Of a stretch of 25,902 bases of DNA, positions 7,562 to 14,866 are shown one piece after another. This DNA is from an uncultured Collinsella sp. (GTDB lineage Bacteria; Actinomycetota; Coriobacteriia; Coriobacteriales; Coriobacteriaceae): positions 1-25,902 of the forward strand of contig CAADSP010000104.1 of assembly GCA_900751755.1 (NCBI GenBank). Reading direction: 5' to 3'. The translations under genes and the position numbers were made by a program. Each line of letters starts with the position of its first letter. The first letter of the stretch is position 1. The notes below the pieces were generated by a model. That model ran no database searches. It saw only the letters and a list, made by a program, of their open reading frames with translations, and had not been told where the DNA came from.

Positions 7562-7668
7562 CTAATTTGGGACGGGGCTTTTTTAGCTACCCATCCAGAG
7601 CATTCATGACTCATAGCCAAAAATTGACATTGGGTAGCTAAAAAAGCCCCGTCCCAAATTAGCTACTT
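7556..7668. repeat. Perfect 38-bp inverted repeat holding the stop codons of two convergent genes
   Basis: Arms 7556-7593 and 7631-7668 are perfect reverse complements of 38 bp around a 37-bp spacer. Each arm begins AAGTAGCTAATTTGGGACG, and the AAG TAG is the last Lys codon plus stop of the gene on its own side (plus strand 7556-7561, minus strand 7668-7663). Each arm also contains GGGGCTTTTTT, and TAGCTAA/TTAGCTA as a nested inverted repeat. It probably ends transcription in both directions and may be a mobile palindromic repeat. Confidence 0.85.
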
Positions 7669-8655
7669 ACGGAGGGCGGCGTCTAGAGTTGCGGCTACTG
7701 CCAAGGGATCGTCAGTGCCGGCGAAGAGGCGAATGGTGTTCCCCTGTTTGCCGCGTGGGGCCGAAAGGCGCGTCGTTGCGCCGCCGGCGGGCGATGCGCG
7801 GAATTCGTCCGGCAGTATGCTGAAGAATTCGTACGCGGTGCAGTCCATCAGGTCAAATTCAACTGCCGGGCCAAAGCCGTGCTCGAGGATTCCCGTTGCA
7901 ACCGCGTGGTCGGGATGCGAGCTCAGCCCGGGATAGCGCACGTTGCGCACCATCTCGTTCGCGGCCAAATATTCAGCCAGCGCACGGGCGCGATCGAAGT
8001 GCGCCTGCATGCGGGAGTCGAGCGAGGACAGCCCACGCTCCAGTACGTCGGCCTCCTCGGTAGAAAGGTCGAGCGCCGACGTGCCGCAACCCTCAAGCAG
8101 GTCATGCGCGCACTCGGCAGCAGCATCCACACGATGGCGCTTGAGCTGCGAGCGCGCCACCGAAGCGGCAACGAGCTTACGCGGAGCCTTACCGGCACAC
8201 ACGCGGTCGAGCGCCTCGAGCGACAGCGCAGCACCCAGCCGCAGCGGTTCGCAGCCAAAAGCCGACGCCACGGTGTTGTCCACAATCAGCAACGCGCGGG
8301 CCTCACGAGCCGCGCGGCCCAGAGCGCGAAGATCGGGAACGCGCAGACCAAACCCGCCGATAGAGTTGACGAACCACCACAGGTGCGGCCCCTCGGCATC
8401 AAACGAAGCATCAAAGCCCTCGGACGCAGCAGCAAACGCGGCAGCCGACGGCTCCCCCACCATAGCCACGTCGCAGGCATCAAAGCCGTGCGCAAACGCA
8501 TCGGCAAAGTCGTCCGCAAAGACAACCAGACGATCACCGGGACGCACAATCACCAGCCGCGACAGCGCCGCCGGAACATGCGAGGCCGCAACCAGTCGCG
8601 CCTCACGCGCGCTGGCCCTCAAAGCCCAGGCCTCTTCTAGCTGCTGTACGCCCAT
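7663..8655 (-). CDS. Degenerate Cys/Met-metabolism PLP-family protein, active-site lysine apparently lost
   Basis: 330 aa, shorter than the roughly 380-400 aa usual for cystathionine gamma-synthase/beta-lyase. The family backbone is visible: LLIVDNTVASAFGCEPLRLGA (DNT at 126-128), then LERGLSSLDSRMQAHFDRA and VRNVRYPGLSSHPDH, matching the RGL-TL-RM and V-YPGL-SHP elements. Where family members have HSxTKY with the Schiff-base lysine, this protein reads SLEALDRV, so by my alignment the lysine is replaced by Arg151. It is therefore probably not a functioning PLP enzyme. The frame is open further upstream, but those codons would cross the sacA terminator, so the ATG at 8655 is chosen; its Shine-Dalgarno (AAGGGACGG) is weak. 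No linked methionine or cysteine genes. Confidence 0.75.
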   Translation of the reverse strand: MGVQQLEEAWALRASAREARLVAASHVPAALSRLVIVRPGDRLVVFADDFADAFAHGFDACDVAMVGEPSAAAFAAASEGFDASFDAEGPHLWWFVNSIGGFGLRVPDLRALGRAAREARALLIVDNTVASAFGCEPLRLGAALSLEALDRVCAGKAPRKLVAASVARSQLKRHRVDAAAECAHDLLEGCGTSALDLSTEEADVLERGLSSLDSRMQAHFDRARALAEYLAANEMVRNVRYPGLSSHPDHAVATGILEHGFGPAVEFDLMDCTAYEFFSILPDEFRASPAGGATTRLSAPRGKQGNTIRLFAGTDDPLAVAATLDAALRK

Positions 8656-8671
8656 ACGGCACCGTCCCTTC

Positions 8672-8712
8672 AAAACAAAAACCCACGATGCGGATGTTCC
8701 CCGCATCGTGGG
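8672..8712 (-). terminator. Terminator downstream of sacA
   Basis: A perfect 12-bp stem (CCCACGATGCGG at 8682-8693, complement at 8701-8712) with a 7-nt loop. On the minus strand it is followed by TTTTTGTTTT (8681-8672). It lies 39 bp beyond the sacA stop. Confidence 0.9.
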
Positions 8713-8750
8713 CAACGGCTGCAGTATAGCGCCGATGGGCGATCGCGCAC

Positions 8751-10292
8751 CTAGATGTTGAGCGTGTGACAGGTCACGCTCGCACCCGGAGCGTCAACGG
8801 TCACGCCATAGGCCTCGGGATAGATGCGCGTCGAAAACACGAGCGCGCCATCGTTCACAAACACCTCGACCGACGAGACATCGCCAACAATGCGCACGTT
8901 ACGAACCTCGTCGACGGGCTCCCAGCGCACAGTACGCCCGCAGCCGGCAGAAGCGCGACCCTCGTCGGTAAATCGCATCTCAAAACGCGTGGGCAGTTCG
9001 CCCTCGGCGGGCACAAACGCCAGCTTCAGCTCGCCATCGACGGTTGCGGTAAACGCACCGTCGACACCGTCAACAACAACGTCAAAGCAGGTATCGCCGG
9101 CAACCTCCAACGTGCCCGCCCCCACACGCACCGAGGCATAATGGCGCTCGATCTCGCGCGCCGGCTGCTGCAGCACCACGCCGCCGTCACCGGCTGTAAG
9201 CTCACGCGGCACCGTCATGCAGTGCTGCCAGCCGCACGCCACGGTGGGTGCGTTGCCATAGGTCGGCTCATCGGGCATGCCCATCCAGCCGATCAGAATG
9301 TGGCGACCGTCCTCGGCCGTGAACTCCTGCGGAGCATAGAAGTCAAAACCGGCGTCCCACAGGCGGAACTCGCCCAGCTCACAAGCGTCCTTGCCACCCG
9401 TAATGTCGCCCGTTACAGGCATGTAGCCCGCTGCATACACATTGCCGCGGTCCCAACGACCGCCCTCGAGCCCCTGGGGCGAGAAGGACAGCCACTTCGC
9501 CGGCACACCGTCATCGGCCTCAAGCTCAAGGTATCCCGGGCACTCCCACATAAAGCCAAAACGCTCGGGCGTAGACACACGGCTCTCAAGCTCCCAGTTC
9601 AGCATATCCATCGAACCATACACAAGAATCTCGCCCACATCGCGACCGGCACCCTCGCCATGCATGGCGCAAAAACGGCTCTCGACGTGCGGCCCGTCAA
9701 CGCGACGACGCGCGCCCAGCACCATGTGGTAACGCCCATCATCATCGCGCCACACCTTGGGATCACGCACGTGGCAGGTCAAATCCTCAGGATAGTCCTC
9801 CGACGCCAGCACAACACGCTTTTGGCTGAACTCCCGACCGGCAAGGCCATCAACGCTCTCTACATAGACGGTATCGGCGCGACGACCGGAGTTGACATAG
9901 TCAAAGACGCCGTCCGCATCGGGGAGCTTAACGTTGCCGGTATAGAGCACGCGAATGCGGCCGTCCTCAGCAAGCGCGGAGCCCGAATACACGCCATGGC
10001 AATCGAATGGCTCGTCGGGCAGCAGCGGGGCGCCAACGTAGTCCCACGTCATAAGATCGCGACTCGACGCATGGCCCCAGACCTTAACGCCACCCTCGAC
10101 ATCAAACGGCGCATACTGAAAGTACGCGTGAAACACGCCATCGGCCTGGCAAAGACCGTTGGGGTCGTTGAGCCAGCCCGCCGGCGGCATAATATGGAAA
10201 CGCTGGCCATACGCGCCATGACCGCACTCAGAGGCGGCAGCGTCAACAGCGGCAACCAGCTTTGCAAGGTCGCGACCAAGTGCATTAGACAT
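8751..10292 (-). CDS. sacA: Sucrose-6-phosphate hydrolase (GH32 invertase)
   Basis: Hydrolyses sucrose-6-phosphate, delivered by the PTS, to glucose-6-phosphate and fructose in the cytoplasm. 513 aa, typical of GH32. The five-bladed propeller carries WLNDPNG with nucleophile D43, RDPKVW with transition-state residue D177, and ECPGY with acid/base E250. The C-terminal beta-sandwich includes SSVEVFVNDGALVFSTRIYP. No signal peptide, consistent with an intracellular phosphosugar enzyme. AGGA lies 7 nt before the ATG. It follows the PTS gene on the same strand with a 106-bp gap that contains a hairpin but no terminator T-run, so both are probably one transcript under LacI-type control. Substrate is inferred from the neighbouring sucrose-type EIIBC and regulator; other beta-fructosides are possible. 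Confidence 0.93.
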   Translation of the reverse strand: MSNALGRDLAKLVAAVDAAASECGHGAYGQRFHIMPPAGWLNDPNGLCQADGVFHAYFQYAPFDVEGGVKVWGHASSRDLMTWDYVGAPLLPDEPFDCHGVYSGSALAEDGRIRVLYTGNVKLPDADGVFDYVNSGRRADTVYVESVDGLAGREFSQKRVVLASEDYPEDLTCHVRDPKVWRDDDGRYHMVLGARRRVDGPHVESRFCAMHGEGAGRDVGEILVYGSMDMLNWELESRVSTPERFGFMWECPGYLELEADDGVPAKWLSFSPQGLEGGRWDRGNVYAAGYMPVTGDITGGKDACELGEFRLWDAGFDFYAPQEFTAEDGRHILIGWMGMPDEPTYGNAPTVACGWQHCMTVPRELTAGDGGVVLQQPAREIERHYASVRVGAGTLEVAGDTCFDVVVDGVDGAFTATVDGELKLAFVPAEGELPTRFEMRFTDEGRASAGCGRTVRWEPVDEVRNVRIVGDVSSVEVFVNDGALVFSTRIYPEAYGVTVDAPGASVTCHTLNI

Positions 10293-10349
10293 ATCAAAGT
10301 CCTAACGGATCGAAAGTTACAAGACGCCAAAAATCGGCGCCAGATGCGG

Positions 10350-10384
10350 GGAACACCCGCGCGCATACAGCCCGCGGGTGTTCC
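10350..10384 (-). other. Intercistronic hairpin between the PTS gene and sacA
   Basis: GGAACACCCGCG (10350-10361) pairs perfectly with CGCGGGTGTTCC (10373-10384), loop 11 nt. No T-run follows on the minus strand, so it is more likely an mRNA processing or stability element, or a partial terminator that lowers sacA output relative to the transporter. Confidence 0.6.
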
Positions 10385-10398
10385 TTAGTCAAAAGCTC

Positions 10399-11799
10399 TT
10401 AGGCCTGCTCGGAAGCCTTGGGCTCGTCCTTGTACAGGACAAACGAGACGGCAAAGGAAACCAGCGCGGCGACCGCAAACATGATCGCGTACTGCACGGG
10501 CTGGGCCAGGCACAGCAGGATACCGAAGATTCCGGTAACGCCCGTGCCGGAGGCAGCCAGCGAAGTGAGCGCGCAGACCAGGGCACCGCAGCCACCACCG
10601 ATGCAGCCGGCGATGAAGGGCTTAAAGAAGCGCAGGTTCACACCAAAGATGGCAGGCTCGGTAATACCCATGAAGGCGGACAGAGCCGAAGGAAGCGCCA
10701 GGCCCTTGATCTTGGCATCGCGGGTCTTAAAGGCAACGGCGAGTGCGGCGCCACCCTGGGCGATGTTGGCGGCGCTGGCGATGGGCAGCCAATAGGTCAC
10801 GCCGTACTGAGCAAGCTGGCCCAGGTCAATGGCGGTGTACATCTGGTGGATACCCGTGACGACCGTGGGGGCATAGAACAAGCCGACGATAAAGGAACCG
10901 ATACCAAAGGGCAGGGCGAGCAGGGCCTGAATCAGGCCGAGGATGGCATTCTCAGCCCAGACAAAGATGGGGCCGACGGCAACGAGGGTCACGAGCACGG
11001 TCACGAACACCGAGACGAGCGGAGTCACAAAGAGGTCGAACATCTCGGGAACGATCTTGTGGAGGCGCTTCTCCAAGAAGGCGAGGATGGCGCAGGCGAT
11101 GACGATCGGGATCACGTGGCCCTGATAGCCAACCCACTCAAAGCTGTACACGCCGGGAATGACGGTGACCATGGTCTGCACGCCCTCGGAGGCAACCGTA
11201 TAGGCGCTCTGCAGCGAGGAGTTGATGAACGCACCACCGACGACGGCGCCCAGATACGGGTTGGCGCCAAAGGCCTTAGCGGCGGAGTAGCCAATCAGGA
11301 TCTGCAGAATGCCAAAGGACGTGCCCGAGACCAGGTCGGCGATCTTGTAGATAAAGTTATTGGTATCGAGCGCGATAAAGCCGTTGGAGGCCATAAAGTT
11401 GAGGGCGCTCATAATGCCCAGCAGCAGGCCCGAAGCCACGATGGCGGGGATGATGGGGACAAAGACGTCGCCGAGCACCTTAATGGCACGCATAAAGATG
11501 TTCTGCTGCTGCGCCGCGGCCTCCTTGACCTCGGCCTTGGTGGCAGCCTCGATGCCACTGAGCGCGATGAACTCCTCGTAGACCTTGTTGACGGTGCCGG
11601 TGCCAAAAATAATCTGCAGCTGGCCCTGGGCCTCAAAGACGCCCTTAGCGCCGTCGATATTCTCGAGGGCCTCCTTGTCAACCTTGGCGTTATCGGCAAT
11701 CACCAGGCGCAGACGCGTGGCGCAGTGTGCGGCCGAAACAACGTTGTCAGCGCCACCGATGTTGTCGAGCACCTCTTGGGCTGATTTGCGGTAGTCCAT
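10399..11799 (-). CDS. scrA: PTS system sucrose-specific EIIBC component
   Basis: Membrane permease that imports and phosphorylates sucrose using phosphate from HPr/EI via an EIIA supplied elsewhere. 466 aa from the ATG at 11799, which has an AGGGAAG Shine-Dalgarno; the longer in-frame ORF crosses the operators and is rejected. The EIIB domain is at the N-terminus, with phosphorylated C26 in SAAHCATRLRLV. EIIC follows from about residue 100 with about ten hydrophobic segments and the signature GITEPAIFGVNLR. No EIIA domain is fused. It is the first gene of the scrA-sacA unit, preceded by two LacI-type operators and followed on the far side by the probable repressor gene. The sugar is assigned from the sacA neighbour and family resemblance; a beta-glucoside or trehalose permease of the same family is less likely. 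Confidence 0.9.
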   Translation of the reverse strand: MDYRKSAQEVLDNIGGADNVVSAAHCATRLRLVIADNAKVDKEALENIDGAKGVFEAQGQLQIIFGTGTVNKVYEEFIALSGIEAATKAEVKEAAAQQQNIFMRAIKVLGDVFVPIIPAIVASGLLLGIMSALNFMASNGFIALDTNNFIYKIADLVSGTSFGILQILIGYSAAKAFGANPYLGAVVGGAFINSSLQSAYTVASEGVQTMVTVIPGVYSFEWVGYQGHVIPIVIACAILAFLEKRLHKIVPEMFDLFVTPLVSVFVTVLVTLVAVGPIFVWAENAILGLIQALLALPFGIGSFIVGLFYAPTVVTGIHQMYTAIDLGQLAQYGVTYWLPIASAANIAQGGAALAVAFKTRDAKIKGLALPSALSAFMGITEPAIFGVNLRFFKPFIAGCIGGGCGALVCALTSLAASGTGVTGIFGILLCLAQPVQYAIMFAVAALVSFAVSFVLYKDEPKASEQA

Positions 11800-11854
11800 G
11801 ACTTCCCTTTCCTCCAACGGGCGCATGTGCACCCGGCCATCTTTGACACTTAAA

Positions 11855-11896
11855 CTGTAATCGTTTTCAGTTTCATATGACTGCAATCGTTTTCAT
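11855..11896. promoter_or_regulatory. Two LacI-type operators upstream of scrA
   Basis: CTGTAATCGTTTTCAG (11855-11870) and CTGCAATCGTTTTCAT (11881-11896) share the core TG(T/C)AATCGTTTTCA with a central CG, as in LacI-family sites. Their centres are 26 bp apart and they lie 56-97 bp upstream of the scrA ATG, where its promoter must be. The adjacent lacI-type gene is the likely source of the repressor. No -10/-35 pair good enough to name was found. Confidence 0.7.
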
Positions 11897-11982
11897 ATAA
11901 CGGTGAACGGTAGGAAAAAGCCGGCGAATGGTAGTTTTGAGACAAACATAAGGGCTCAGAGGCAGGCAGACGTGCCCAAAGC

Positions 11983-12963
11983 CTAGACATTCATAAGCTG
12001 ATGGCCGAGCTTGAGCGTCTTGAGACCGCTCTCCCCCTCAACGCCATCGAGCGTGTTGAGCAACATATTGGTCGCCTCGACGCCACTGGTCAGGTAGCCA
12101 TAGTGCACGGTGGGAATGCCGCCCGTCAGCGCGCGCAAAAACGCGTTGTCGCCAAAACCGCTCACGCGGTGTATACCCTCGCCCATGCCGCGAACCTCAT
12201 CAATGGCACGCAGCGCGCCCGCCGCCATGGTGTCGGTCGCGCAAGCGATAAACGAAACATCGGGAGCGACGGAAAGCAGCTCACGCGCCGCACCATAGCC
12301 CGAGTTGAGCGTAAAGGACCCTTGGCGAATCAGGCTCGGATCAAGCGCAACGCCCGCGGCGCGCAAGCCGGCCTCAAAACCGCGACGGCGGTCATAACCG
12401 GCCGCGCGGTCCTCTTCGGTAACTCCAATGTAGGCGATCTTGCCGTCCACGCGACCCGCAAGTGCATGGCCCAGCTCAAAGGCGGCCTCGTAATCGTCGT
12501 GATAGACGCACGCCGCGCCCTCGACATTCTGGCCGATCAGAACGATGGGCACGCGGCACGACTCAATCGCCCGATGGTGCTCGTCGGTGATCATGGTTGC
12601 CACCAGCACAATGCCATCAACTGGGTGGTTTTGGAACAAATCGAGGTATTCGAGCTCGCGATCGGCCGCGTTGTCGGTATTGGCAAGCAGCATCTGGTAG
12701 CCACGGTGACCGAGCACCTGGCCAATGCCGGCGGTAATGCGGCTCACGGACTCCGAGTTAATCTTAGGCACGATGACGCCGATGAGCTTGGTGGAACCGG
12801 TGCGCAGCGCGCGAGCCTGGCTGGACCGCACGTATCCGGTCAGCTCAATCGCCTGCTTAATGCGATCGGCCTTGTCCGTCGATATGTAGCCACCGTTGAG
12901 GTAGCGCGAGACGGCAGCGCTCGAAACGCCGGCCAACTCGGCCACATCTTTCATCTTTACCAC
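11983..12963 (-). CDS. scrR: LacI-family transcriptional regulator of the sucrose genes
   Basis: Probable repressor of scrA-sacA released by a sucrose-derived sugar. 326 aa. The N-terminal helix-turn-helix is MKDVAELAGVSSAAVSRYLNG with the hinge helix QARALRTGSTKLIGVIVP, followed by a periplasmic-binding-protein-like sensor domain (DRELEYLDLFQNHPVDGIVLVA, YIGVTEEDRAAGYDRRRGFE). The GTG at 12963 is chosen: AGGGG stands 5 nt before it and it gives the family-like MVKMKDVAELAG. An ATG at 12978 is possible but abuts an operator and lacks a Shine-Dalgarno. The CG-centred palindrome at 12979-12992 just upstream suggests autoregulation. The symbol rests on neighbours. Confidence 0.88.
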   Translation of the reverse strand: MVKMKDVAELAGVSSAAVSRYLNGGYISTDKADRIKQAIELTGYVRSSQARALRTGSTKLIGVIVPKINSESVSRITAGIGQVLGHRGYQMLLANTDNAADRELEYLDLFQNHPVDGIVLVATMITDEHHRAIESCRVPIVLIGQNVEGAACVYHDDYEAAFELGHALAGRVDGKIAYIGVTEEDRAAGYDRRRGFEAGLRAAGVALDPSLIRQGSFTLNSGYGAARELLSVAPDVSFIACATDTMAAGALRAIDEVRGMGEGIHRVSGFGDNAFLRALTGGIPTVHYGYLTSGVEATNMLLNTLDGVEGESGLKTLKLGHQLMNV

Positions 12964-12978
12964 GAGCACCCCTGTCAT

Positions 12979-12992
12979 TGAAATCGCTTTCA
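12979..12992. promoter_or_regulatory. LacI-type operator upstream of scrR
   Basis: TGAAATCGCTTTCA, a near-perfect palindrome centred on CG, 16 bp before the chosen scrR start. It resembles the two scrA operators (AATCG core) and implies autoregulation. Confidence 0.6.
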
Positions 12993-13035
12993 CCATGATA
13001 CCCGTGAAGACGGTATGCGAACCAAATCGGCCCAC

Positions 13036-13584
13036 TCAGGTCGAGCAAACGCCGTCGAGCGCGCGGATGGCGTCGGCATAGGGCATATCCACACCGTCCG
13101 AGAACACCTCGACGGCCATCTCGACCTTGTCACCGCGCATGGTCTTGGACTTGACGGTGAACTTGGTGCGGCCAAAGGCGCGCACAATGTCGTCACCCGT
13201 GGTCTGGCCCGTGTAGTGGATGACCATCATGTACACGCGCGCCTTGTCCTGGTGGCTCGCAAAGCCGGCAATCATCACCACGATCACCACCGCCGTGAGC
13301 CCCACGAGCGCATACATGCCGGCGCCCGCCGTAATGCCCGTGGTAATGGCCCAAAACAGATACAGCAGGTCAAGCGGGTCCTTGACCGCCGTACGATAGC
13401 GGACGATGGACAGAGCACCGACCATACCGAGCGAGATGACCACGTTGGTCGAGATCGCGAGCGTGACCATGCAGGTGAGCACGCACATGCCCACAAGCGT
13501 CACGGCAAAGCTGCGCGAGTACACCACGCCGGTAAAAAAGCGCTTGTACACGCAATAGATCAGGATGCCCATGGCGAGCGCCAC
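13036..13584 (-). CDS. DUF4956-family membrane protein, N-terminus probably missing
   Basis: 182 aa from a GTG at 13584. Hydrophobic segments are followed by the family signature VVISLGMVGALSIVRYRTAVKDPLDLLYLFWAI and a soluble C-terminal domain (TKFTVKSKTMRGDKVEMAVEV). DUF4956 proteins are commonly encoded beside VTC-domain proteins, as here; their function is not established. The GTG start falls inside the first membrane segment, while the frame reads sensibly further upstream (FGQVDPAKIGLSLLVALAMG) to a TGA without any usual start codon. Either a non-standard start is used, or a small deletion or frameshift at the overlap with the VTC remnant removed the true N-terminus. Treat as possibly defective. 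Confidence 0.8.
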   Translation of the reverse strand: MALAMGILIYCVYKRFFTGVVYSRSFAVTLVGMCVLTCMVTLAISTNVVISLGMVGALSIVRYRTAVKDPLDLLYLFWAITTGITAGAGMYALVGLTAVVIVVMIAGFASHQDKARVYMMVIHYTGQTTGDDIVRAFGRTKFTVKSKTMRGDKVEMAVEVFSDGVDMPYADAIRALDGVCST

Positions 13585-14045
13585 GAGCAGCGACAGACCA
13601 ATCTTGGCAGGGTCGACCTGGCCAAACCCACACTCGGCGGCACCATATCACGCACCGGCTGCGGGCAAAACTCGGTAAGCTTGACCTCCATCACCAGTTT
13701 GCCGGGCTCCAGCACGGGCAATGCGGGCAGCGTTGCATCAAAAATGTCAAAGCTTCCCACCGCCGCGCGCACGTTCATGTCAAACGTAATGCGCACGGTA
13801 CCTTCGTCCATCACCCACGGCTCACGCTCATAGTTCACGATGGTCCACGGGCGCATCATGTTGCAGATGCACTCGATGTAGAACTCGCGACAGAGCGGAT
13901 AGGGGCTCCTCAGCAAAAAGTCGTAGTCGCCAGCCAAAATCTGCTCAAACTCGCCACACGTGAGCGGTGCGTCCTCCTTGTAGATCCAGCTGCCGTACTT
14001 CTTTTTGCGCTCGAGCTTAATCGCCTTGTCGCTGCCGTTGTAGAT
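13560..14045 (-). pseudogene. VTC-domain protein, 5'-truncated at the island junction
   Basis: VTC domains are known from polyphosphate synthesis in eukaryotes; the bacterial proteins are often paired with DUF4956 and CotH genes. The remaining 161 codons start IYNGSDKAIKLERKKKYG, which is internal in family members, and continue through RPWTIVNYEREPWV and LVMEVKLTEFCPQPVRDMV. About the first third of the domain is absent. The codon before the isoleucine is the TAA stop of the adjacent AT-rich gene, so the break is precise to a few bases. After VRDMV the tail (PPSVGLARSTLPRLVCRC) no longer resembles the family and overlaps DUF4956 by 25 nt, pointing to a second lesion. I read this as a host gene broken by acquisition of the island. 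Confidence 0.8.
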
Positions 14046-14864
14046 TTAGAACAAACGAATACCCAAACCCCTCTTAATCGCCTTATTCAAAACGTCGTTA
14101 AGTCGCTTAGGCCAATTCGCAATAAAGAATAGACAGGTGCAGCATGCGCAAAATGAATCATTGTTCAGACGATCAATCTCGTTGAGCAAAAGTTCAGAAT
14201 GATTGATGTCCGCCACAGTCGCAGCTAAGTCAGCCATACACTCGTTTGCATTTTGCGTCGCCTGTTCATTAGTTAACCATAGCGACCTCAGGGCATGAAC
14301 GGCAATAATGCAAGCAAATGTATAGCCATCAATACGCCCAATATCCGCAAGCGAATCTCCCCTCCTGGCAACCCAGTCCTTGTAAGATCGCTGACCAAAA
14401 ATCACATCCGAAGGAACAAGGGCGTCATCCAGAGAGTGATACTTCAGGGGATCAAAATCACGATATGCTTCAACCGATGGATAGCTTAGATATAGTTGAC
14501 CCATATCAGTACTATCGCAGTAATAGTCTTGCATTAGCTCAAGCCGCTTAAAATCGTGCCGATTGTCCTGAGGATCTAAGTCAAGTATGAGCAAGGTGTC
14601 AGTAAAACTGGATTCGAGAAGCTCTGTCGCATCATCTTTATCCGGAAGAACCTCGGCAACAAAGGACCTAAGATCAACGGCCTCAAAATCGCAACCGTAT
14701 TCTTGAAAGAGCTTGTCTAGAAAGTCATGAACATTGATCTCGACATGAACAATTTGATGATCATCTGCGAGGCTAAAAGAATCAAACATGCGCTCCATCA
14801 GCTGAGGCTCGCGTTTAGCACCTTCGACAATGAGCAGGACGTTCTTTACGGACGCATTGTTCAT
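14046..14864 (-). CDS. Putative TOPRIM-like nuclease partner of the upstream ATPase
   Basis: 272 aa, not assigned to a named family. Features match a TOPRIM fold: VLLIVEGAKREPQL at the N-terminus with acidic E14, then a hydrophobic strand ending in an acidic pair, LLILDLDPQD (D95, D97), then YLSYPSVEAY (E132), which occupies the same place as NPCFELW in RloB proteins. The partner gene is an SMC/ABC-like ATPase ending 2 nt before this ATG, so the two are surely one operon. ATPase plus TOPRIM-like protein is the layout of RloA-RloB and of AriA-AriB (PARIS), where the second protein is the effector; that this one cuts nucleic acid is inference. The last residues (GLGIRLF) end exactly at the VTC junction, with no room for a terminator of its own. 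Confidence 0.75.
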   Translation of the reverse strand: MNNASVKNVLLIVEGAKREPQLMERMFDSFSLADDHQIVHVEINVHDFLDKLFQEYGCDFEAVDLRSFVAEVLPDKDDATELLESSFTDTLLILDLDPQDNRHDFKRLELMQDYYCDSTDMGQLYLSYPSVEAYRDFDPLKYHSLDDALVPSDVIFGQRSYKDWVARRGDSLADIGRIDGYTFACIIAVHALRSLWLTNEQATQNANECMADLAATVADINHSELLLNEIDRLNNDSFCACCTCLFFIANWPKRLNDVLNKAIKRGLGIRLF

Positions 14865-14866
14865 GA

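Noticed and set aside
7631..7668. CRISPR-like or attachment-site explanation of the 38-bp repeat
   Set aside because: There are only two inverted copies, no spacers and no integrase nearby, so a palindromic repeat or terminator fits better.
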